36,100 nucleotides of DNA from JBAVQS01 sp049694275 (lineage in GTDB: Bacteria; Chloroflexota; Anaerolineae; UBA4142; SHND01), in NCBI GenBank assembly GCA_049694275.1, contig JBAVQS010000006.1, positions 1 through 36,100 of the forward strand. Reading direction: 5' to 3'. Each line of letters starts with the position of its first letter. Positions within the stretch are counted from its first letter, which is position 1. A program made the position numbers and the translations under genes. A model generated the notes under the pieces. That model had not been told where the DNA came from, did not search any database, and saw only the letters and a program-made list of their open reading frames with translations. Of this stretch, positions 1-7,995 are shown piece after piece.

Positions 1-10
1 GATAAAGAGA

Positions 11-34
11 GGGCGGACCTGACCGGGTCCGCCC
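11..34 (-). terminator. Intrinsic terminator of the secreted lectin-like gene
   Basis: A perfect 9-bp inverted repeat (11-19 with 26-34, GGGCGGACC/GGTCCGCCC, 6-nt loop) lies 9 bases beyond the stop codon of the minus-strand gene. Read on the minus strand it is followed by TCTCTTTATC, a moderate T-rich tail. On the plus strand it is followed by a short T run after a few bases, so weak bidirectional use is possible. Confidence 0.7.
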
Positions 35-42
35 TTGCCGTT

Positions 43-1338
43 TTAATGGTCCAGCCACAGGAATGGCGCCAGAGCCCAGTCTTTCGGGGCGATGTCAAAT
101 GCTGCCCTGGTGCTCACGGTGAATCGCCAATAGGCGCTCCAGGCGCTGCAGCCCTTCAAGTTGCACGCTCGGGCTCGCCAATAGTAGGTGATGCCGGGCG
201 GAAGCGCGATGGTCGTGTATTGCGAAACGGTGAGATTGGTCTGACCATCAATCGGGGTTGTACTGCTCGGCCCACGTTTGACCTGTACTTCATAGCGGGT
301 TGCGCACCGGGCCTCGGACCAATCGAGGAAAACCCTTCTCGTCGATACGGTAGCGCCATTAGCGGGTGCGATGAGCTTGGGGAGTGCCGGTACGATTGCG
401 CAAGGGGTTGCCATTGGGGTGGTAGTCGGTGTGCTTGTAGCCGTTGGGCTATTCGTCGGTGTGTTCGTTGCCGTCGGCGTGTCGGTACTCGTACTCGTCG
501 CCGTAGGTGTCGCAGTATTGGTTGGAGTGTCCGTCGGCGTGTTGGTTGGAGTGTCCGTGGCAGAGCTGGTCGCCGTCGGCGTTGACGTCGGTGTATTGGT
601 CGCCGCGGGAGCATCAACCTCCAGATAATCGATCTTGAAACTGGTCCAGACATTGTTCGGGCCTGGAATCAGCGGGTTGCCAAACCAAATTACAGTTGGG
701 CGCGCCATCCCCGGGATGTGAGTCGTCGAGTTAACGAACTGTCCATCAACATAGTATTCGTCGTAATTGTCGTACCAGATGAATTCTACATTGTGGTAAT
801 TCAGGTCAGGCGGAGGTACCCGATAGACGATCTTGCTGCTGTCGCCGGGGTATGCCTCCAGGCGAAATCCATAAAGCATATCTTGCCACAGCAGATAATC
901 AACTGGTGGAATAATAGAGCCCGGCGTTCCATTGGGGACCAACTTGTCACTGACACCCATCCCGGTTCCGGAGATCGTTACCCCTGTATATTGAATACCT
1001 ACCTTCATTGCGAATGGACCGGTCGATGGAATCACGCTGGGCTTGAGGTAGACGTACGGAAATGTCTGACCGAGCGATGGGCGGCTCAGGGAGACGAACC
1101 CAGCGTTGACAGCGATCGTTCCGCCATTGTCGTAAGCCTGCCATGTATTCGAGTCCAACCCGGTTCCGTCAAAGTCATCTCGAAAAACCGGCGTCAGATC
1201 GGCTAGGTGTTGAGATGAAAAAGGCAAGCCGGCCAGAGTCGTGTTTTGGGCGCGTGCAGGTTCCTGACCCATGATCAAGAAAGCGAGGACTGTAAAGGTC
1301 ATGACCAATGGAATGAAGAGTTGCGTTGGGGTTTTCAA
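43..1338 (-). CDS. Secreted concanavalin A-like/lectin-like protein with Thr/Pro linker and Fn3-like domain
   Basis: A 431-residue exported protein of unknown substrate. The start is TTG with an AGGAG site 8 bases upstream, giving a signal peptide (basic start, hydrophobic residues 8-23, cleavage near ARAQ at about 31). Residues 48-245 begin FRDDFDG and contain WYDNYDEYYVDGQFV, which looks like a concanavalin A-like beta-sandwich as in GH16-type or sugar-binding domains. No GH16 ExDxxE catalytic motif is visible, so binding is more likely than hydrolysis. Residues 246-312 are an NTPT/TPTAT linker, and 315-410 resemble a fibronectin type III domain (LDWSEARCATRYEVQV, YYWRARACN). The C-terminus has no membrane anchor. 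It stands alone with its own terminator. Export is well supported; the ligand is not. Confidence 0.8.
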   Translation of the reverse strand: MKTPTQLFIPLVMTFTVLAFLIMGQEPARAQNTTLAGLPFSSQHLADLTPVFRDDFDGTGLDSNTWQAYDNGGTIAVNAGFVSLSRPSLGQTFPYVYLKPSVIPSTGPFAMKVGIQYTGVTISGTGMGVSDKLVPNGTPGSIIPPVDYLLWQDMLYGFRLEAYPGDSSKIVYRVPPPDLNYHNVEFIWYDNYDEYYVDGQFVNSTTHIPGMARPTVIWFGNPLIPGPNNVWTSFKIDYLEVDAPAATNTPTSTPTATSSATDTPTNTPTDTPTNTATPTATSTSTDTPTATNTPTNSPTATSTPTTTPMATPCAIVPALPKLIAPANGATVSTRRVFLDWSEARCATRYEVQVKRGPSSTTPIDGQTNLTVSQYTTIALPPGITYYWRARACNLKGCSAWSAYWRFTVSTRAAFDIAPKDWALAPFLWLDH

Positions 1339-1382
1339 TCTCGTTTCTCCTGCCGCGCTGGAGTTTCAGGAAAACTGGTAAC

Positions 1383-1432
1383 AGAATACTATAGGGCAGG
1401 TAATGATTCAATGCCGATTCTCTTTACCTGCC
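1383..1432 (-). promoter_or_regulatory. Promoter with overlapping inverted repeat upstream of the secreted lectin-like gene
   Basis: On the minus strand a -35-like TTGAAT (1406-1411) and a -10-like TATTCT (1383-1388) are 17 bases apart. A perfect 9-bp inverted repeat GGCAGGTAA/TTACCTGCC (1395-1403 and 1424-1432) brackets the -35 element. It has no following T run, so it looks like an operator rather than a terminator. Both calls rest on sequence inspection only. Confidence 0.4.
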
Positions 1433-1477
1433 TTTACAAAAACTATATTTTTCGCCGCGCATAGAACCAGATGGGCG

Positions 1478-3190
1478 TCAGACAGGCTTGCTCTGTTGCT
1501 TTTCCTGGGCGACGAGCTCGCGCCGCAGGATTTTGCCAATCATGGTCTTGGGCAACGAGTCGCGGAATTCAACCTGGCGCGGTACCTTGAATGGGGCGAG
1601 ATGCTCGCGGCAAAAGGCGATGACCTCATCCGCCGTCGCTTGCATCCCCGGTTTGAGCACGATAAAGGCTTTGACCGATTCACCGCGATAGGCGTCAGGG
1701 ACCCCGGCCGCCGCCGCTTCGAGCACCGCGGGGTGCTGGTAGAGCACGTCTTCGATCTCGCGCGGATAGACATTGAATCCACCAGAGATAATCAGATCCT
1801 TGACGCGGTCAACGATCTTGAAATACCCGTCCTGATCCATCACCGCGACATCGCCCGTTCTGAGCCAACCTTCGCGCAACTGGCGCGCGGTCTCGTCTGG
1901 CTTGTTCCAATAGCGTTTCATCACCTGTGGGCCGCGCACCCACAGTTCGCCGGATTCGCCCACGCCGCAGTCGTGCGCTCCGGTTTCAACATCCACCAGC
2001 CGGACGTCGGTATCGGGCAGCGGCAGGCCGATCGTTCCGATCCGGTTTTCGCCCATCAGTGGGTTGGCGTGCGTGACCGGCGATGCTTCGCTCAGGCCAT
2101 ATCCTTCGACCAGGCTGCCCCCGGATAGTTTGATGAATTGAGTCTGGACCTCCACCGGCAGTCCCGCCGCACCGCTGATACACGCCTTGATGGACCGGAG
2201 GTTGTGTTTGCCGATGTCCGGATAATTGTTGATTGCGACGTAGAGGGTTGGCACGGCCGGAAAAACAGTGGGGTGATGCTTGTCAGTGGATTTGAGCAAA
2301 TGTTCCAGGTCGCGCGGGTTGGGGATCAGAATCAAAGTTCCGGCAAGATAAATCCCCATGTTCATGCAGGTTGTCATGGTGTAGGAATGAAAGAGGGGTA
2401 GGGCGGTGAGGAAGGTTTCCTCTGCCTCGTGCGCGTTGGTGAACCATTCGCGAACCTGCATGGCATTGGCCACGAGGTTGCGGTGTGTCAGTTCGGCCCC
2501 CTTGGGCACACCCGTGGTCCCTCCCGTATAGAGGAGAATCGCCGTGTCTTCGGGTTTGACCTCGACTTGCGGCGGCGTTTCCGTGGCCTGTTTCAGGAGG
2601 TCCTGGAACCAATGATCGCCACTGTCCAGAGTGACCCGATGCCCCTCCTTTTTTTCGAGCGCGAGCGTAAAGAGAGTTTTCAGAATGGGCGGAAAGTATT
2701 CCTTGACGTTTGTGACAATGACGTTCTTGACGTTGGTATGGGCGCGAACCTGTTGAAACCGGGGGTAGAACTGGGAAAGGGTGATAAGGGTTCCCGCGTC
2801 CGAATCGCACAACTGATGCTCGAGCTCGCGTGGAACATAGATCGGATTAGTCGGAACAACATACGCGCCCAGTTTCAGAACTGCATAATAGCTGATGACG
2901 AATTGAGGCGAGTTGGGCAAATAGACGGCTACCCGGTCCCCTTTTTTGACGCCAAGACTGGCAAGGGCGTTCGCCATCCGATTGACGAGGGCGCTCAGCT
3001 CTCGATAGGTCATGCTCCCGTCGAAGAGGGGTTGACCGGGAAGCGCATGTGCGACTGCGCCAAAGATGAGCGCCTTCCGGTTGGGGTATTTGCTGGCAGA
3101 GCGATCCAGAAAGCTAAAGAGCGGGGCATCGGGATAATCGAGGTGGGGACGCACCCCCGGCTCATAATGCTTGACCCAAATCTTGTCCAT
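1478..3190 (-). CDS. Long-chain fatty acid-CoA ligase (AMP-forming)
   Basis: Activates fatty acids to acyl-CoA via an acyl-adenylate, feeding beta-oxidation or lipid synthesis in the cytoplasm. The 570-residue length is normal for the FadD/ANL family. Visible motifs: the phosphate-binding loop LLYTGGTTGVPKGAELTHRN, the adenine motif GYGLSEASPVTH, the hinge region GWLRTGDVAVMDQDGYF followed by VDRVKDLIISGGFNVYPREIE (fatty-acyl-CoA synthetase signature), and the C-terminal catalytic lysine motif PKTMIGKILRREL. The ATG start is preceded by an AGGGAA-type site, and a strong promoter lies 60-90 bases upstream. It is transcribed divergently from the uridine kinase gene. It is a single gene with no beta-oxidation partners in view. 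Chain-length specificity cannot be read from sequence. It resembles FadD, but I do not assign a symbol. Confidence 0.93.
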   Translation of the reverse strand: MDKIWVKHYEPGVRPHLDYPDAPLFSFLDRSASKYPNRKALIFGAVAHALPGQPLFDGSMTYRELSALVNRMANALASLGVKKGDRVAVYLPNSPQFVISYYAVLKLGAYVVPTNPIYVPRELEHQLCDSDAGTLITLSQFYPRFQQVRAHTNVKNVIVTNVKEYFPPILKTLFTLALEKKEGHRVTLDSGDHWFQDLLKQATETPPQVEVKPEDTAILLYTGGTTGVPKGAELTHRNLVANAMQVREWFTNAHEAEETFLTALPLFHSYTMTTCMNMGIYLAGTLILIPNPRDLEHLLKSTDKHHPTVFPAVPTLYVAINNYPDIGKHNLRSIKACISGAAGLPVEVQTQFIKLSGGSLVEGYGLSEASPVTHANPLMGENRIGTIGLPLPDTDVRLVDVETGAHDCGVGESGELWVRGPQVMKRYWNKPDETARQLREGWLRTGDVAVMDQDGYFKIVDRVKDLIISGGFNVYPREIEDVLYQHPAVLEAAAAGVPDAYRGESVKAFIVLKPGMQATADEVIAFCREHLAPFKVPRQVEFRDSLPKTMIGKILRRELVAQEKQQSKPV

Positions 3191-3247
3191 AGGTTCCCTT
3201 GCCTTTACCCTTTTTATGGGTTAGTTCGTGATAGGTTTCACAAATCT

Positions 3248-3277
3248 ATTTTACTCCGAACTGTTTGGCGCTGTCAA
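3248..3277 (-). promoter_or_regulatory. Promoter of the acyl-CoA ligase gene
   Basis: On the minus strand there is a consensus -35 TTGACA (plus-strand TGTCAA at 3272-3277), an 18-base spacer and -10 TAAAAT (plus-strand ATTTTA at 3248-3253). The element lies 58 bases upstream of the ATG. It is nearly back to back with the uridine kinase promoter: the two -35 boxes are about 8 bases apart. Confidence 0.65.
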
Positions 3278-3285
3278 GCGCTTGT

Positions 3286-3313
3286 TTGCAGCGTGTTTAT
3301 TGTATTGTATAAT
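3286..3313 (+). promoter_or_regulatory. Promoter of the uridine kinase gene, positioned for a leaderless transcript
   Basis: A perfect -10 TATAAT at 3308-3313 is preceded at 16 bases by TTGCAG (3286-3291). The ATG at 3322 is only 8 bases after the -10 box, so the expected transcription start falls at or just before the initiation codon. No Shine-Dalgarno sequence fits in the remaining bases. Confidence 0.65.
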
Positions 3314-3321
3314 AGACAGCA

Positions 3322-3939
3322 ATGCAGCCTCTCATTATCGGGGTCGCGGGCGGAACAGGGTCGGGCAAAACCACGGTTGCCAATACCATCGTCGAGCGGG
3401 TTGGGCCGGCGCGGATTGCGTGGGTCCAACACGATGCGTATTATCGGGATCAAGGTGAAAAGCCATTTGAAGAGCGCGCCCGCGTCAATTATGACCATCC
3501 CGATTCCCTCGAAACGGAACTCTTGGTTACTCATCTCAGACGGCTTCAAGCCGGGCAGGTCGTTGAGGCGCCGGTCTATGATTTTGCGACCCATACGCGC
3601 AAACTGGAAACTCGTCATATCGATCCCCACCCCATTATCCTTGTCGAAGGGATTTTGATTTTTGCCGATCTCGCACTGCGCAACTTGTTTGATGTCAAAA
3701 TCTTTGTCGATACGGATGCCGACCTGCGCCTGATTCGCCGCTTGCAGCGCGATCTGGCTGAACGCGGGCGGACTCTAGCCGCGGTGATTGAACAGTACTT
3801 GGAGACTGTGCGTCCAATGCACTTGGAGTTTGTCGAACCCAGCAAGCGATACGCGGACGTAATCATTCCAGAAGGGGGATTTAACCTTGTCGCTCTGGAT
3901 ATGATTGTGGCGCGTATCAAGGTACTGCTGGAATCGTAG
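3322..3939 (+). CDS. udk: Uridine kinase
   Basis: Phosphorylates uridine and cytidine to UMP and CMP in pyrimidine salvage, cytoplasmic. The 205-residue size matches bacterial Udk. The N-terminus carries the P-loop GVAGGTGSGKTT (about residues 6-17), then WVQHDAYYRD (substrate-binding acidic region), VNYDHPDSLETELL, PVYDFATHTR and ILVEGILIFAD, all standard family blocks, then the arginine-rich lid-like RLIRRLQRDLAERGRT. The gene opens a plus-strand run with the DUF86 and glycosyltransferase genes, which may receive read-through from its promoter. There is no ribosome binding site and the -10 box abuts the start, suggesting leaderless translation. Phosphoribulokinase is a related fold, but the motifs and length favour Udk. 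Confidence 0.95.
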   Translation: MQPLIIGVAGGTGSGKTTVANTIVERVGPARIAWVQHDAYYRDQGEKPFEERARVNYDHPDSLETELLVTHLRRLQAGQVVEAPVYDFATHTRKLETRHIDPHPIILVEGILIFADLALRNLFDVKIFVDTDADLRLIRRLQRDLAERGRTLAAVIEQYLETVRPMHLEFVEPSKRYADVIIPEGGFNLVALDMIVARIKVLLES

Positions 3940-3996
3940 CGCAGCAGCGTGTTCGCATTTCCAGAAAGGGGCATGCCGCTGCACGTGGGAGGTGCC

Positions 3997-4464
3997 ATGC
4001 TGACCCTGTCCCTCCAGGCAAAACTCGATTCGCTCGCCGAGTACGCGCGCGACCTGCGCGAGATCCAGCCCCATAACCTTGATGCCTTTCGGCGCGACAA
4101 GATGCTCCGGCGGTACGCGGAGCGCATTCTGCACATGGCGATTGAGACCTGCATTCATATTGGCATTCAGGTGCTCACCCTCGCCGGTTTTCGCGCCCCC
4201 GAGAACTATCACGATGTCTTTATAGTGCTCGGCGATCACCAGGTAATCAGCGCACAACTCGTGACTTCGATGACCATGTTGGTCGAGCTGCGGAATCTGC
4301 TGGTCTATCAACATGACGCGGTGGATGACACGATGGTCTATGGGGCGCTCAAAAAGCGGGTGGACGACATGGAAGAGTTCGCCCGCGCGGCCGGCGCGTT
4401 TGCGAGGGGCGAGCCGTTTGTGCCCTCTCCCAATTTTACCCAGGCGGGCGAGCTCGAAGATTAA
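3997..4464 (+). CDS. HepT-like DUF86 domain protein
   Basis: An all-helical DUF86/HEPN family protein, related to HepT, the ribonuclease toxin of HepT-MntA modules. I chose ATG 3997 because GGAGG lies just upstream (3988-3992); GTG 3949 or ATG 3973 would add 16 or 8 residues. Family features: a long helix beginning KLDSLAEYARDLREI, then AERILHMAIETCIHIGIQVL, and the HEPN-type motif RNLLVYQHD. The family motif is R-N-x-x-V-H-x-Y; here His and Tyr have exchanged places (RNLLVYQH, codons at about 4291-4314). No MntA-type nucleotidyltransferase lies next to it. It ends one base into the next glycosyltransferase ATG (TAATG), so it is translationally linked to that gene. Toxin activity is therefore uncertain; it may be a housekeeping orphan. 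Confidence 0.75.
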   Translation: MLTLSLQAKLDSLAEYARDLREIQPHNLDAFRRDKMLRRYAERILHMAIETCIHIGIQVLTLAGFRAPENYHDVFIVLGDHQVISAQLVTSMTMLVELRNLLVYQHDAVDDTMVYGALKKRVDDMEEFARAAGAFARGEPFVPSPNFTQAGELED

Positions 4465-5597
4465 TGCGTGTTACCGTTGATATTTCTCCGGCAGTGCATC
4501 ACCATGCCGGGTTGGGACGCTATGCCGGCGAATTGCTGACGGCGATGCTCTCAGTCGAGCCGGTAAATGAATATTGCGCCTTTTATTATGACCCACGGGG
4601 CGACGCGCATCCCGAACCGCCGCTCGATCAGATTCCCGCCAGGACCATTCACCTGCCGGCCAAGCCGTGGCGGATGAGTGTCTTGCTCGCCTCTTTCGCG
4701 CACGTTAGCCTGGACCGCTGGTTGCCGCCAGGTGACGTGTTTCACGCGACCGACCATCTGCTCCCGCCGCTGCTAGCTAGTCGCGCGGTCTTTACCATTC
4801 ACGATCTCATTTTTCGTTTCTTTCCGGAATATCATCTGCCTCTGAACCGGTGGTATCTGACCCTCATGCTGCCGCGTTTCATGCAGCGCGCGAACGCCAT
4901 TATTGCCGTGTCAGAAAACACGCGGCGCGACGTGACGCGGCTCATGAACATCCCGGCCGAAAAGATCGCCGTAATTTATGAAGGGGTGAACCCGGCTTTT
5001 CGCCCTTGCCGCGACCCGGCGCAGTTGGCGGCGGTGCGGACCAAATACCAACTCCCGGACCGGTTTATCTTGTACCTGGGCACGATCGAGCCCCGCAAGA
5101 ACCTGATTACGCTGTTGGATGCCTATCAGGCGCTGCTTGCCCACGCCGATGGGATTCCGGATCTGGTTATCGCAGGCCGCAAAGGGTGGTTGTACCAGCC
5201 TGTGTTTGAGCGGGCGCGCGCGCTCGGGCTCGAATCGCGGTTGCGGTTTACGGACTGGGTGGATGGCGCGGATGCACCGATGTTGCTCAGCGCGGCGGAG
5301 GTTTTTGTCTTCCCTTCTTTCTATGAAGGATTTGGGCTTCCCCCGCTTGAAGCGATGGCTTGCGGCGCCCCGGTCCTTTGTTCGAATGCTTCCTCGCTCC
5401 CCGAAGTTGTTGGAGAGGGTGGGTTGCTGATCGATCCGCATGATACCAGCGCCTGGGCTGCAACCCTAAGTCGGGTCCTGCAGGATTCGGAATTGCGCGC
5501 TCGTCTGAGCGCTCGCGGTATTGCTCAGGCGGCGCAGTTTACCTGGGAGCGAGCCGCCCGCGAAACGCTCAACCTCTATCATCGCATTGTCCTATGA
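4464..5597 (+). CDS. Glycosyltransferase family 4 (GT-B fold)
   Basis: Transfers a sugar from a nucleotide-activated donor, probably to a lipid-linked or polysaccharide acceptor at the cytoplasmic membrane face. The 377-residue sequence has the GT-B pattern: N-terminal acceptor domain with a glycine-rich loop (HHAGLGRYAGELL), a mid-protein linker AVFTIHDLIF and NAIIAVSENTRRDV, then the C-terminal donor domain ILYLGTIEPRKNL and the E-x7-E region FYEGFGLPPLEAMACGAPV (about residues 286-304). The start overlaps the preceding stop (TAATG) and the end overlaps the next start (ATGA), indicating a co-translated operon. It is similar to the next gene (shared EAMACGAPV and NASSLPEVVGE), so the two look like tandem paralogues. 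Donor and acceptor cannot be predicted. Confidence 0.9.
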   Translation: MRVTVDISPAVHHHAGLGRYAGELLTAMLSVEPVNEYCAFYYDPRGDAHPEPPLDQIPARTIHLPAKPWRMSVLLASFAHVSLDRWLPPGDVFHATDHLLPPLLASRAVFTIHDLIFRFFPEYHLPLNRWYLTLMLPRFMQRANAIIAVSENTRRDVTRLMNIPAEKIAVIYEGVNPAFRPCRDPAQLAAVRTKYQLPDRFILYLGTIEPRKNLITLLDAYQALLAHADGIPDLVIAGRKGWLYQPVFERARALGLESRLRFTDWVDGADAPMLLSAAEVFVFPSFYEGFGLPPLEAMACGAPVLCSNASSLPEVVGEGGLLIDPHDTSAWAATLSRVLQDSELRARLSARGIAQAAQFTWERAARETLNLYHRIVL

Positions 5598-6733
5598 CCT
5601 ACCTTGTGGATGGGCGTTACATCCAGGACCATTTCCCCGGTATCGGGCGCTATGTTTTCAACCTCATTGAGGCTTTTGCGCGTGTTGCCCCTGACCGGCG
5701 CTTTCGGGTACTCGTGAATCCCGGTTTGCGTAACACGCGATTCGATCTCGGGCTGCTGTCACGCCGGCGCAATCTCGAGCTCGTCCCGGTTTCAGCGCCA
5801 ACCTTTTCGCCGCGTGAGCAGGGGCTTGGCCTCAACCGGTCGCTGACGGCGAATGCGAGTCTGTGGCATTCGGCCTATTACATCATGCCGTATCTTTTGC
5901 CCGTGCCGGCCGTCGTCACGCTGGAGGATGTGACCCCACTGGTTGTGGTTGAAGAGATGCCAGGCGCTGCCAAGCGAATCCTCTATCGCCTGCTGAATCG
6001 GATCGCCGCGTGGCGCGCGCGCTCGATCATTACCTTATCGCACGCCGCGGAGCGCGACATTGTGCAGCTGCTTGGAGTTCCTCCACATAAGCTCACAGTT
6101 GTGCCGCTGGCGGCGGACGAGCGTTTTCGTCCTTGCAGCGCAAAGGAGATTGCCGAAACGCGATCCGCGTGGGGGCTGGATCAATATGTGCTGTACCTGG
6201 GAAGCAACAAGCCCCATAAGAATTTGGTCCGGTTGGTTCAAGCCTGGGCGCAGGTCTCGACCGATATCCCGCTTGTGATTGCCGGGCATTGGGACCCGCG
6301 GTACCCGGACCCGATGCAGATGGCGGCGAGGCTCAACATTTCGCATCGGGTCCGCTTTATTCATGACCTAGCCAATGCGCAGCTTCCGGCGCTGCTCGGC
6401 GGCGCACAGTTGTTTGTTTTTCCATCGGTACACGAGGGATTTGGCCTGCCGCCGCTAGAGGCGATGGCCTGCGGCGCGCCGGTTGCCTGCGCGAATGCCT
6501 CCAGCCTCCCGGAAGTGGTCGGGGAGGCTGCCGCGCTATTCAATCCCCTCGATGTCGAGGGGATGGCGGGCGTCCTGACGCGTGTGCTTGAGGATTCTAC
6601 TCTGCGTACCGAACTTAGCGCCCGCAGTCTAGTCCAGGCAGGACGCTTTAGCTGGGACCGCACCGCCCGCGAGACGTTGGCCGTGTATCACAAGATACAA
6701 AGCATTGACCATGCGCATTCTGCATCTCTATAA
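5594..6733 (+). CDS. Glycosyltransferase family 4, tandem paralogue
   Basis: A second 379-residue GT4 enzyme. It starts at an ATGA overlap with the previous gene. Key blocks are GIGRYVFNLIEAF, ARSIITLSHAAERDIVQLLGV, YVLYLGSNKPHKNLVRLV and FPSVHEGFGLPPLEAMACGAPV, the donor-binding E-x7-E region. The C-terminal segment NASSLPEVVGEAAALFNPLD matches its neighbour closely, while the N-terminal acceptor halves differ more; this fits duplication followed by a change of acceptor. It overlaps the next gene by 23 bases. Its role is inferred to be successive addition of sugars to the same glycan. Confidence 0.9.
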   Translation: MTYLVDGRYIQDHFPGIGRYVFNLIEAFARVAPDRRFRVLVNPGLRNTRFDLGLLSRRRNLELVPVSAPTFSPREQGLGLNRSLTANASLWHSAYYIMPYLLPVPAVVTLEDVTPLVVVEEMPGAAKRILYRLLNRIAAWRARSIITLSHAAERDIVQLLGVPPHKLTVVPLAADERFRPCSAKEIAETRSAWGLDQYVLYLGSNKPHKNLVRLVQAWAQVSTDIPLVIAGHWDPRYPDPMQMAARLNISHRVRFIHDLANAQLPALLGGAQLFVFPSVHEGFGLPPLEAMACGAPVACANASSLPEVVGEAAALFNPLDVEGMAGVLTRVLEDSTLRTELSARSLVQAGRFSWDRTARETLAVYHKIQSIDHAHSASL

Positions 6734-7814
6734 GGACTATGATCCGGTTCTCGGCGGTATCGAGAATCACATCAAGATGCTGGCCGAGGCGCAGGCGGCG
6801 CGCGGGCATGAGGTCACCGTGCTTGTGACCAGCCTGAATCGGCAGACGCATGTCGCGCAAAAGAATGGCGTGCATGTTATTTTCGCCTCGCGCCTTGTCA
6901 ACGTCTCTTCTGCTCCGCTCAGTCTGGATTTCCTGCGGCTCCTGGGGCGAGAACGGCCGGATGTGGCGCATCTGCACTTTCCCTATCCGCCGGGTGAGCT
7001 TGCCAACTATCTTGTCGGTCATGCCTCACGAACGGTGCTCACCTATCACAGTGATATCGTCCGGCAAAAGTACCTGCGTGTCCTTTACCGGCCGTTCATG
7101 GAGCGGGTGCTCGCGCGCGTGGATATCATCCTTGCTACCAGCCCGAACTATATTTCAAGCTCGCCGGTCCTCTCCCGTTGGAAATCGAAATGCGCGGTTG
7201 TGCCGCTCGGCATTGATCCGGCGCCTTTCATTTCTATTCCCGCGGAACGTGAAAAACAGAATGGCGGTGAGAAATGTATCCTCTTTGTGGGGCGCTTGCG
7301 TTATTACAAGGGGCTCAACGATCTCCTCAGGGCGCTGCCGGCCATTCCCAATAGCCGGTTAGTCGTGGTGGGGACAGGCCCGATGGAAGACCGGTGGAAG
7401 GGGCTGGCGCGAGAACTGGGGGTGGAATCACGCGTCGATTTTGTGGGTGAGGCGCCGGACGCCGCACTACCCGGTTATTATGCGGCGTGTGATCTCTTTT
7501 GTTTACCCTGCTCGGAACGGAGTGAGGCTTTTGGCGCCGTTCAACTGGAAGCGATGGCTTCAGGCCGGCCTGTCGTATCCTGCGATGTTGGAACCGGCGT
7601 CGGATGGGTCAATCAGGACAGCGTAACGGGGCTCGTAGCGCCTCCGCATGATCCAGGCGCGCTTGCCGCCGCGATCAATCGCCTTTTCGCTGACCCGGCC
7701 TTGCGGACGCGGATGGGGGGGGCGGGACGCGCGCGTGTGCTGGGGGCTTTTACGCTTGAGCGGATGGTCGAGCGTGTGTTAGAAATCTATGCGGTCCCGA
7801 CGTCGAGGCGTTGA
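6711..7814 (+). CDS. Glycosyltransferase family 4 (third of the cluster)
   Basis: A GT4 enzyme of 367 residues from ATG 6711 (MRILHLYKDYDPVLGGIENH); a TTG six bases upstream is possible but the ATG gives the standard start of this family. Motifs: the N-terminal GGIENHIKMLAEAQAARGHEV, VLTYHSDIVRQK, the donor-domain IDPAPF, ILFVGRLRYYKGL and SEAFGAVQLEAMASGRPVVSCD. The first half resembles PIG-A/mannosyltransferase-like GT4 proteins more than its two upstream neighbours do. The ORF begins inside the previous gene and closes this operon; about 180 bases separate it from the ParA fusion. The sugar specificity is not readable. Confidence 0.9.
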   Translation: MRILHLYKDYDPVLGGIENHIKMLAEAQAARGHEVTVLVTSLNRQTHVAQKNGVHVIFASRLVNVSSAPLSLDFLRLLGRERPDVAHLHFPYPPGELANYLVGHASRTVLTYHSDIVRQKYLRVLYRPFMERVLARVDIILATSPNYISSSPVLSRWKSKCAVVPLGIDPAPFISIPAEREKQNGGEKCILFVGRLRYYKGLNDLLRALPAIPNSRLVVVGTGPMEDRWKGLARELGVESRVDFVGEAPDAALPGYYAACDLFCLPCSERSEAFGAVQLEAMASGRPVVSCDVGTGVGWVNQDSVTGLVAPPHDPGALAAAINRLFADPALRTRMGGAGRARVLGAFTLERMVERVLEIYAVPTSRR

Positions 7815-7947
7815 GCGGGGCCAGGCCGTAAAGCGGGTAATCAATGCTTTCTACCGCGGCGGAGCATCCCCGCCGGGGTGTCCTGCGAGGTATTGCCTAA
7901 TAGCCCCTTTCCGCCCGGGTGTATGGGCTTGATGTCCTATTTCCGTT

Positions 7948-7977
7948 TTGCATATCCGACATACTATAGAGTAGAAT
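7948..7977 (+). promoter_or_regulatory. Putative promoter of the ParA-TPR gene
   Basis: TTGCAT (7948-7953) and TAGAAT (7972-7977) are separated by 18 bases, 18 bases upstream of the ATG at 7996. GGTGGA just before the start is a weak ribosome binding site. The rest of the 180-base spacer holds a GC-rich inverted repeat (around 7865-7881, CATCCCCG/CGGGGTG) without a T run and no other recognisable gene. Confidence 0.45.
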
Positions 7978-7995
7978 AGAGACGGTGGAATAAGA

